From Cyanobium sp. NIES-981 (GTDB lineage: Bacteria > Cyanobacteriota > Cyanobacteriia > PCC-6307 > Cyanobiaceae): a stretch of DNA of 5,108 nt. The notes beneath the pieces are model-generated. The model saw nothing but the letters and a program-made list of their open reading frames with translations, ran no database searches and was not told the DNA's origin. The stretch is taken from positions 1 through 5,108 of the forward strand of contig CAMDSS010000155.1 of NCBI GenBank assembly GCA_945907085.1, given 5' to 3'. Positions within the stretch are counted from its first letter, which is position 1. Each line of letters begins with the position of its first letter. The translations under genes and the position numbers were made by a program. Below, piece after piece: positions 1-5,108 of this stretch.

Positions 1-344
1 AGGTCGCGGCCGAGCATCAGCTCGGGGATGGCGGCCTTCTGGATCGGTGAGGGCTCTTGGTAGCCGATATCGCTGAGGGCCTTCAGCAATTCGGGGCCGA
101 AGCCAAAGCGCGAGAAGCCGGAGAGCTCGGCTTGGGGATTGGATTCAGCCGTTGGGGTGGCGCTGGTTTCGCTGGGCGCTGCGCTGATTTCGCTAGGGGC
201 GCTAGAAGCTTCGCTGGAAGTGGCTACGGGATCGAGCTGGCCAGCTGCTGGATCAACAGATGGGGCCGTGTCGCTATCGATGGATGGGCGTGCGTCGTTA
301 TCGACTGCGCAGGTGAAACTGCCGCCGGTTGGAATTTCGGTCAC
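1..344 (-). CDS. deaD: DEAD-box ATP-dependent RNA helicase, N-terminal part (continues past the left edge)
   Basis: The first 114 residues of a DEAD-box RNA helicase are encoded here; such proteins unwind RNA duplexes in ribosome assembly, RNA decay and cold adaptation. Residues 76-114 form the Q motif region, with the aromatic FSRFGF at 77-82, GYQEPSPIQKAAIPEL at 94-109 including the diagnostic Gln102, and LGRD at the edge. Walker A and DEAD motifs would come next, outside the window. Residues 1-75 are a Ser/Ala/Pro/Glu/Thr-rich extension, likely disordered, partly built from a degenerate repeat. The start is taken as GTG at 344: it is the first plausible start after an in-frame stop at 372-374, and there is no ATG before residue 110. 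No clear ribosome binding site precedes it. The symbol deaD reflects the CsdA/DeaD-like Q motif; another DEAD-box paralogue cannot be excluded without the rest of the protein. Confidence 0.88.
   Translation of the reverse strand, partial: MTEIPTGGSFTCAVDNDARPSIDSDTAPSVDPAAGQLDPVATSSEASSAPSEISAAPSETSATPTAESNPQAELSGFSRFGFGPELLKALSDIGYQEPSPIQKAAIPELMLGRD
160..217 (-). repeat. Degenerate tandem repeat in the helicase N-terminal extension
   Basis: On the plus strand three similar units start at 160 (GCGCTGGTTTCGCTGG), 181 (GCGCTGATTTCGCTAGG) and 199 (GCGCTAGAAGCTTCGCTGG), spaced 21 and 18 bases. On the coding strand they give a repeating Ser-Glu-x-Ser-Ala-x-Pro pattern at about residues 43-63. 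Spacings are multiples of three, so the frame is kept. Confidence 0.7.
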
Positions 345-511
345 TTGATTTCTTGGGCCTGGTGATGTCCTTCAACGCAGGCCGGCAGAAACCCAATGGA
401 AGTGAGGATTCAACGTGCCCTTTGGATGGACTCGAGCAATCAGATGACTGCACGCCTGCGCTGAATTCAGAAAACTGCCCTGCCCTTGAAAAAGGCTGAA
501 TTCTTAACTTA
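345..511. other. Gene-free leader between the cupin and the helicase gene
   Basis: This 167-base gap is the only clear intergenic space in the window. Read on the minus strand it begins with an AT-rich stretch, TAAGTTAAGAAT (511-500), which could hold a -10 element, but I see no convincing -35 partner. GCTGAATTC occurs twice (460-468 and 495-503 on the plus strand), the first within the 10-base palindrome CTGAATTCAG (461-470). CCCTGCCC occurs at 478-485 and twice more in the 3' end of the cupin gene (515-522, 530-537). A weak CCTT/AAGG hairpin near 484-495 lacks the form of a terminator. It probably serves as promoter and 5' leader of the helicase gene; that is inference. Confidence 0.45.
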
Positions 512-997
512 TCACCCTGCCCCGCTGTCCCCTGCCCGCCCGAAATCGTCGTCGAAGCGTTCGATGTCGTCTTCCCTGAGCTCGGCGCCGCGCTGGACTT
601 CCACCAGCAACAAATCGCTCGATCCGGCGGTGGCGCGGTGCAGGGTCCCCTGGGGAATGAAGACGCTCGTTCCCGGGGTGGCCGGGATGCGGTCCCCGTC
701 GATCTGCAGGAGTCCCTCGCCAGCCACGACCACCCAGTGCTCGGATCGGTGCCGATGCTTCTGCAGGCTGATCCGGGCACCGCTGCGGATCAACAGGCGC
801 TTCACCAGATAGCCATCCCCATCGCCATCGCCATTCCCATTCCCCAAGTTTTCAAACCAGCCCCAAGGACGCTCGACCCGCTCCGCGGTTGGGCTTGATG
901 GCCGGGGCATGGCTCGAGTGGTGGGGTCGTTAGCAAGCTCGCGCCTCTTGGCGGCGCTGGCAATGGTGCTTGGGGCCGCCCCTGATGCCGTGATCAC
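512..997 (-). CDS. Cupin-fold mannose-6-phosphate isomerase, type II C-terminal domain, stand-alone
   Basis: This small cupin resembles the C-terminal phosphomannose isomerase domain of bifunctional ManC/AlgA-type proteins, which interconvert fructose-6-phosphate and mannose-6-phosphate for GDP-mannose and polysaccharide synthesis. No guanylyltransferase domain is fused to it. In the longest reading (161 residues), RPWGWF is at 43-48, the metal-site motif QKHRHRSEHW at 79-88 (His81, His83, Glu86, His87), FIPQGTLHR at 113-121 (His120) and the conserved end LVEVQRG at 131-137, with DDIERFDDDFGR closing the domain. The start is uncertain. The GTG at 997 overlaps the recD stop as GTGA but has no ribosome binding site and adds 29 poorly conserved-looking residues. 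The ATG at 910 gives a 132-residue protein that starts just before the domain. A Gly-Asn/Gly-Asp repeat at 52-62 lies in a loop. Substrate is inferred from family; another sugar-phosphate cupin is possible. Confidence 0.88.
   Translation of the reverse strand: MITASGAAPSTIASAAKRRELANDPTTRAMPRPSSPTAERVERPWGWFENLGNGNGDGDGDGYLVKRLLIRSGARISLQKHRHRSEHWVVVAGEGLLQIDGDRIPATPGTSVFIPQGTLHRATAGSSDLLLVEVQRGAELREDDIERFDDDFGRAGDSGAG
813..845 (-). repeat. Tandem hexanucleotide repeat (CCATNN on the plus strand) inside the cupin gene
   Basis: On the plus strand there are five consecutive hexamers beginning CCAT (CCATCC, CCATCG, CCATCG, CCATTC, CCATTC), followed by CCC. On the coding strand they give alternating Gly and Asn or Asp codons (residues 52-62 of the longest reading), between the WFENL strand and YLVKR. 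A hexamer is two codons, so gain or loss of units would keep the frame. Confidence 0.9.
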
Positions 998-1013
998 GTT
1001 GAGGGTGTGATCA
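991..1013 (-). other. Inverted repeat across the recD stop and candidate cupin GTG start
   Basis: TGATCAC (991-997) and GTGATCA (1007-1013) form perfect 7-base arms around a 9-base loop. In the minus-strand transcript the second arm contains the candidate GTG start of the cupin (997-995) and the recD TGA stop. There is no T-run after it, so it is not an intrinsic terminator. If it folds, it would hide that GTG. It may also be chance, since each arm contains the palindrome TGATCA. Confidence 0.4.
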
Positions 1014-2577
1014 AGATGACCCGTTGCTTGGCCCGGGTGAGGGCGGTGTAGAGCAGCCGTTGGCTAGGTCGACCCGACTCACCCATGAGGATCCAAACCT
1101 CATCGGCTTCGCTGCCCTGGGCCTTGTGGACCGTCAGGGCAAAGGCCGGCTGGGCATCGGCCAACTGGGCGGGGTGAATGAGCAGGTGGGCTGGGCTGCC
1201 CGCGACGCTGCCGGCGACCCCAAACAGCAGGCGTTTGCTGCCTTCGCGTTCAACGACAAGACCCACATCCCCGTTGGCCAGCCCCAAATCGTTGAGGTTG
1301 CGCTGGCACAGGACCGGGGTGCCAATCGGCCAATGCTGGGGTCCGGATTGGGCCGTGGCTCCAAGTAGCTCCTGGTGGATGGCCTCCAGGCCCCAGCGCC
1401 CGCGCCGTAGGGGCGTGAGCACCAGCAGGGTTTCGAGCTCCGCCAGCAGTTGGGCGGCCAACCCAGGATCGTTTGTTGTGGTGCTTTGGCAGAGCTGCTG
1501 GAGCTGGAGCTGGCGTTGTCTCAAGCGCAGGAGCAGCCCGTCGGGCAGCCTGCGGGGGGACTGCTGCTGCCAGATGAGGTTGTCGCTCGCCCCCAGGTTG
1601 GCGAGAGCGGCCAGGGTGGCTGGGGGCAGGGCGATGGAGTCGTCCGGGGTTTCAACCAAGGTGGAGGCCACGGCGGCAATGGCCCCGTTGTTGCGGTAGG
1701 TGGTCTGGAGGCGCACCGACGCGCCCCCAAGCCTTTGGCGCTGCGCTGGCGCGTTGAGTTCCAGCAAAACAGCTCCGGCGCCGATCGGTGGCAGCTGGCC
1801 GCTGTCGCCCACCAGCACCAGCCGGCTTTCGCTGGGGAGCGCTTCAAGCAGGGCCTGCATCAGGGCGAGGTCCACCATCGAGACCTCGTCCACAACCACC
1901 AGGTCGAGGGGTAAGGGGTGCTGGCGGTTGCGGCCAAAGCGCTCACCCCGGCTTTCCAGGAGCCGGTGCAGGGTGGTGCAGGGCAGGGCTAGGGGGGCAA
2001 TGGCGGCCTTGAGCCGGGCCGCGGCCTTGCCCGTGGGCGCTGCCAGTTGGATGCGGCAGTCGGGCTGTTGGTGGACCACGGCCTCCACCATGGCCAACAC
2101 CGTGCTGGTCTTCCCCGTACCGGGGCCGCCTTCCAGGAGTACAAGCTGGCGTTCCAGCACGGCTTGCACGGCCATCTGTTGCTGGGGATCCAGGCGGTGC
2201 TTGGCAGCCACCGACTGGCTGAGTTCAGCGCTGGTTTGGGGGTGATCGTGGTGGGCTGGATGGGGTTTGCACGCGCGGGCCATGAGCGCTTCAAGCACCT
2301 GCTGGCGCTGGGCCCACCAGCGGCGCCACATCACCCGATCGCCCTCCACCACCAAGGGGCCATCGGTGCTATGGCCCAGGGCTGAAGCCAGGGCAGCTTC
2401 ACGGTGCCCTTCGGAGGGCAGCGCTATGTCGAGGGATCCCTCCAGCAGGGCGGCCGTCAACCCTTCCACCAAGGCGCTGATTTCGGGGTTCGGCGGGCAG
2501 CCATGCAATCGGGGCAGCGCTTCCCCCAGGGCCTGAGCAAGGGAACCCATCCAGGGTGGCTGATCTGGTGTGGTCAC
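994..2577 (-). CDS. recD: RecD, 5'-3' helicase subunit of exonuclease V
   Basis: This complete 527-residue protein is the RecD (alpha) subunit of RecBCD, an ATP-driven 5'-3' DNA helicase that works with RecB and RecC at DNA ends. Residues 1-130 form an N-terminal domain of low recognisability. The superfamily 1 motifs follow in order: Walker A GGPGTGKT at 150-157, motif Ia AAPTGKAAARL at 179-189, Walker B VVVDEVSMVD at 227-236, motif III GDSGQLPPIGAG at 257-268, motif IV QTTYRNNG at 291-298, motif V LTVHKAQGSE at 481-490 and motif VI LLYTALTRAKQR at 508-519. It is shorter than E. coli RecD (about 608 residues), but no motif is missing. A Gln/Leu-rich stretch lies at about 351-364. The GTG start overlaps the recB stop (GTGA) and has GGAGG ten bases upstream. 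An ATG ten codons in (2550) has no such site. The overlap implies translational coupling with recB. Confidence 0.96.
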   Translation of the reverse strand: MTTPDQPPWMGSLAQALGEALPRLHGCPPNPEISALVEGLTAALLEGSLDIALPSEGHREAALASALGHSTDGPLVVEGDRVMWRRWWAQRQQVLEALMARACKPHPAHHDHPQTSAELSQSVAAKHRLDPQQQMAVQAVLERQLVLLEGGPGTGKTSTVLAMVEAVVHQQPDCRIQLAAPTGKAAARLKAAIAPLALPCTTLHRLLESRGERFGRNRQHPLPLDLVVVDEVSMVDLALMQALLEALPSESRLVLVGDSGQLPPIGAGAVLLELNAPAQRQRLGGASVRLQTTYRNNGAIAAVASTLVETPDDSIALPPATLAALANLGASDNLIWQQQSPRRLPDGLLLRLRQRQLQLQQLCQSTTTNDPGLAAQLLAELETLLVLTPLRRGRWGLEAIHQELLGATAQSGPQHWPIGTPVLCQRNLNDLGLANGDVGLVVEREGSKRLLFGVAGSVAGSPAHLLIHPAQLADAQPAFALTVHKAQGSEADEVWILMGESGRPSQRLLYTALTRAKQRVILITPST

Positions 2578-5108
2578 GCGGCTCTGGCCTCCGGTGGTCT
2601 GGTGAGGGTGCGATCCAGGGCGAGCAGGCGCTCCAGGGGGGCGCTCTCGAGGAACATGCCGGGGACAACCCCGCCGCTGTTAGCCAGGGATTGGGACGCA
2701 TCGCCTCCACCGGGGGCGCCGCGCAGGAACACATAGGCATAGCCCCCCAGGTCTTGTTCGGGTTTGTAGTCGGGAAGCCGCCAGCCCAGGTAGCGGTGCA
2801 GGGCTACCAGGTAGAGGTGAGCCTGCAGGGGGTAATGGTTGGCGGCCATCAGCTCGACCATGGCCGCATGCCCGTAGTGCCTGGGGCCGCAGGCCAGGGG
2901 CTGGCCCTGGTTATCCCGCTCCCCCATCCAATTGCTTTTCCAATCAGCCACCCACCAGCGGACCTGGCCATCGAGGTCCGGGGCGCGAAACACCAGATCA
3001 ATGGAGCCGGTGAGGAAGCCTTCGCTCATCACGGCCAACTGCCCCAGGCTGTTGGCGTAGCTGGTGCCAAACGAGCCGCCGGGGTGGTCGGCAAAGGCTG
3101 CCTTCAGGCCCTGGGCGGTGACCCGGCCAATGGTGAGATCGAAGTTGAGTTCGTTGAGCCTCGCGTCAACGGCCAATTGGTTGAGCTGGAAGCTGCCCAG
3201 GGGGCCGCCAAAGGGGGTGGCCAGCAGTTGTTCAATCCCCAGGACCACGGCCTCGGTGTTGGTGGTGGCAATGCCTGAGCGCTGCAATTCCCGCTCCACC
3301 AGGGCGATGGTGCCAGGGGTCTGGGCGGGCTGTTGGTAGTCCAGTTGCTCGAGGATGCGGTGCAGGCAATCGCCCGCATTGGCGCCCCGGGGAAAGGTGG
3401 CCAGGGGCCCCTGCTCGCCCCATGGCTCGGGATTCGGCAACTCTTCCTTCAAGCGCGCAGGGTCGATGTCCTGTTCTGAGAGAGCTGCCTCTGCGAGATC
3501 TGTCTCCAGGCTTTGGCCATCGGTTTCTCGCCCCTCTTCCAGGGCCTCGGGGGCGGTGCCATGGTTGCCATGGGTCCAGCTGGTGTAGCTACTGCGCCCC
3601 CAGATGGTGTCGAAGCTGCGCCGGGGCACGGGGCCGCTGCTGAGGGGCGGCCTTTCGAGGTTGGTGCTTGGCAATGGGCTGCTGCTTTGCAGTGGGCTGG
3701 CTGGGGCCGTGAGGGTGGGCTCCAGCAACTCGATCGGTAAGTCCCGCCCGGCGATGTCCTGCTCCAGCAGGAGGCGCCATTCGGCATCGCTGCGCTGTTG
3801 ATAGGACCCATCCGGGGCTCCTGGGTCAACCTTGGGGAGGGGTTCCTGGCTGAACAGCCAGGGGTGCAGGGGGTTGCCCTCCTGGTCGTGGGCTGGTCCC
3901 CAGGCCAGCACAAGCAGATGCATGGCCCGGGTTGCGGCCACATAGGCCAAGCGCTCCCGTTCCTCCAGTTCGGCTTGCAGCTGGTGGCGATGGGCCTGAT
4001 AGCCAATGCCCCAGTGGCGGTTGAGGTGCAGATCCAGGCCGGGCTCTCCCCCTCTATGCCAGCTGGGATGCCAGCGCACACCCAGCCGCTGGGCCCCTGG
4101 CCCCTGGCCGCTGGGGGCTTGCCAGAGGTAGGGGCAAATCACCACCGGATATTCCAGGCCCTTGCTGCGGTGCACGGTCACCACCGAGACGGCCGCATCC
4201 ACCACGTCGCTGTGGGGCTGGTGGGCTTCCGGCACCAGGCGATCGGGATCCAGCCGGCGTCGCCTCAGCCAATCGGCCGCGGCAGCGGGGCTGAGGTGGT
4301 CGGTGTGGAGGCACTCCTGCACCAGCTCGGCGCTTTGCTGCAGATCGGCCAGCAGCCTTCCGCCCTGGGATAGCTCGGCCAGACCCCGGGTTTGTAGCAG
4401 GCTTCCCAGGACGCCCAACAGGCCCCGGCGGGGCAATTGCTCGGCCAGCAGGCCCACCCGGCCGGCCAGCTCGCTCCAGCCCTCGGGCCCGGTTTGGGCC
4501 AGTTGGTCAGGGCTCCAGCCCAGCAGGGGCGATGCGGCCAACAGGCGCAGGCGGTTGGGGTTGGCCGGATCGGCGAGGGCATCGAGAAAGCGTTGCAAGG
4601 CTTCCGCACCCGGGCTTTCGAGCACATCTCCCTTGCTCACCAGCCGGCTGGCGATGCCCCAGTGCTCGAGGGCCTGGCGCAGGGCCTCGGCCTGGCCATG
4701 GGTGCTCACCAGCAGGCAGAGATCCCCCGCCGTGAGGGGGTGGCTTTGCTCGCCCCGTTGCAGAACGAGCCCCCGGCCGAGGAGCTGGGCGCAGTAGGCG
4801 GCAATCTGCCCGGGCAGGGCCTGCTCCAGCAGGCTGCGGCTGGGGGCCTTGGTGCCTGCGGGCCTAGATCCCCCCAGCCAGAGCAACTTGAGGGGATGCT
4901 CATCGGCGTCGAGGTTCAGCGTCCCTTTGCTGGCCTTGGCCTCCACCGGGGGCACCGCCAACTTGGATCGCCGCAGCCCAGGGGCCATTAGCCGGTTTAG
5001 GGCCTGGATCAGACCAGGGGCTGAGCGGTAGTTGTCCTGCAGACCACTGATCCCCCCATCGGCGGCGGCACAGGAGCGGGCCTGGAGATAGGTGGCCAGC
5101 TCGCCACC
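2574..5108 (-). CDS. recB: RecB, helicase-nuclease subunit of exonuclease V (N-terminus outside window)
   Basis: This is the C-terminal 844 residues of RecB, the 3'-5' helicase and nuclease subunit of RecBCD, which processes double-strand DNA breaks. The frame stays open to the window edge, so the Walker A region lies outside; an in-frame ATG at 4988 is internal. In fragment numbering, superfamily 1 motif IV (DNYRSAP) is at about 25-31, motif V (TVHRSKGLEYPVV) at 311-323 and motif VI (LAYVAATRA) at 387-395. A Ser/Pro-rich and then acidic linker spans about 465-560. The nuclease domain follows, with GDCLH (His583), GSIDLVF (Asp704), DWKSNW (Asp722, Lys724), QAHLY (762-766) and a terminal GGYAYVFLRG. 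These match the known metal-binding His/Asp/Asp/Lys set of E. coli RecB, so the nuclease looks active. AddA is the alternative, but the adjacent recD argues for RecB. The TGA stop overlaps the recD start. Confidence 0.96.
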   Translation of the reverse strand, partial: GGELATYLQARSCAAADGGISGLQDNYRSAPGLIQALNRLMAPGLRRSKLAVPPVEAKASKGTLNLDADEHPLKLLWLGGSRPAGTKAPSRSLLEQALPGQIAAYCAQLLGRGLVLQRGEQSHPLTAGDLCLLVSTHGQAEALRQALEHWGIASRLVSKGDVLESPGAEALQRFLDALADPANPNRLRLLAASPLLGWSPDQLAQTGPEGWSELAGRVGLLAEQLPRRGLLGVLGSLLQTRGLAELSQGGRLLADLQQSAELVQECLHTDHLSPAAAADWLRRRRLDPDRLVPEAHQPHSDVVDAAVSVVTVHRSKGLEYPVVICPYLWQAPSGQGPGAQRLGVRWHPSWHRGGEPGLDLHLNRHWGIGYQAHRHQLQAELEERERLAYVAATRAMHLLVLAWGPAHDQEGNPLHPWLFSQEPLPKVDPGAPDGSYQQRSDAEWRLLLEQDIAGRDLPIELLEPTLTAPASPLQSSSPLPSTNLERPPLSSGPVPRRSFDTIWGRSSYTSWTHGNHGTAPEALEEGRETDGQSLETDLAEAALSEQDIDPARLKEELPNPEPWGEQGPLATFPRGANAGDCLHRILEQLDYQQPAQTPGTIALVERELQRSGIATTNTEAVVLGIEQLLATPFGGPLGSFQLNQLAVDARLNELNFDLTIGRVTAQGLKAAFADHPGGSFGTSYANSLGQLAVMSEGFLTGSIDLVFRAPDLDGQVRWWVADWKSNWMGERDNQGQPLACGPRHYGHAAMVELMAANHYPLQAHLYLVALHRYLGWRLPDYKPEQDLGGYAYVFLRGAPGGGDASQSLANSGGVVPGMFLESAPLERLLALDRTLTRPPEARAA
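2588..2592 (-). promoter_or_regulatory. Ribosome binding site for recD, inside the recB 3' end
   Basis: On the minus strand GGAGG occurs here, followed by ten bases and then the GTG of recD at 2577. The spacer is slightly long, but the match to the anti-Shine-Dalgarno sequence is good. It supports the GTG over the ATG at 2550, which has no purine-rich element in front of it. Function is inferred. Confidence 0.5.

Noticed and set aside
57..365. Plus-strand frames of 102 and 69 codons opposite the helicase N-terminus
   Set aside because: The minus-strand frame here carries a clear DEAD-box Q motif. The plus-strand products are Gly/Ala/Trp or Ser/Leu-rich shadows of it.
484..495. Possible intrinsic terminator after the cupin gene
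   Set aside because: The CCTT/AAGG stem is only four bases long and no T-run follows in the right orientation.
298..780. A 160-codon minus-strand frame overlapping the cupin 3' end, the leader and the helicase start
   Set aside because: It is out of frame with both supported genes, and its product is low-complexity Arg/Ser/Pro. It reads through the conserved cupin motifs in the wrong frame.
1496..1512. Short CTGGAG/CTGGAGCTGG repeat in recD
   Set aside because: It encodes a Leu/Gln-rich helical stretch and is too short and imperfect to treat as a separate element.
2556..3278. A 240-codon open frame on the plus strand, opposite recB and the start of recD
   Set aside because: It lies wholly antisense to well-supported recB/recD coding sequence and has a repetitive Gly/Ala/Gln/Val-rich product without a recognisable domain. 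Long antisense frames are expected in GC-rich DNA.
4234..4243. HIP1-like sequence (GGCGATCGGG), which would mark a cyanobacterial genome
   Set aside because: It is not a perfect GCGATCGC, and no exact copy was seen in the window, so it cannot be used as evidence for the host.
3798..4797. Plus-strand frames of 191 and 211 codons opposite recB
   Set aside because: They are antisense to helicase motifs V and VI and the surrounding RecB sequence, with compositions typical of shadow frames.

Overview
The window reads as a compact, GC-rich bacterial chromosome segment with every recognisable gene on the minus strand. In transcription order, from high to low coordinates, it holds the C-terminal two thirds of recB, a complete recD, a small cupin of the mannose-6-phosphate isomerase type II family, a gene-free leader of 167 bp, and the N-terminus of a DEAD-box RNA helicase. 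The high GC content, tight packing, a stand-alone phosphomannose-isomerase-type cupin and a DEAD-box helicase with a Ser/Ala/Pro/Glu-rich N-terminal extension together suggest a high-GC picocyanobacterium (Synechococcus/Cyanobium type). That assignment is inferred from remembered protein families, not from a search. No perfect copy of the cyanobacterial HIP1 palindrome (GCGATCGC) was seen.

Region 2574-5108 is recB, entering from beyond the right edge. It carries helicase motifs IV to VI and a complete RecB-type nuclease domain. Region 994-2577 is recD, a superfamily 1 helicase with all canonical motifs. The recB stop and the recD GTG start overlap as GTGA, so the two subunits are probably translated in a coupled way. 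RecC is not in the window. RecB and RecD would act with RecC as the RecBCD helicase-nuclease on double-strand DNA ends.

Region 512-997 is the cupin. Its longest reading frame starts at a GTG that again overlaps the recD stop as GTGA, but a downstream ATG at 910 fits the conserved domain better. The protein carries an unusual Gly-Asn/Gly-Asp run encoded by a hexanucleotide repeat. Region 345-511 has no gene; it could be the leader or promoter region of the helicase gene and contains short repeats. Region 1-344 encodes the start of the helicase up to and including its Q motif, before the Walker A motif.

I see no mobile element, CRISPR array, tRNA or rRNA, and no clear unknown system. The points worth a second look are the microsatellite-like repeat in the cupin, the repeat-built helicase extension, the coupling of a sugar-metabolism-type cupin to recBD, a small hairpin over the recD/cupin junction, and the repeats in the helicase leader.
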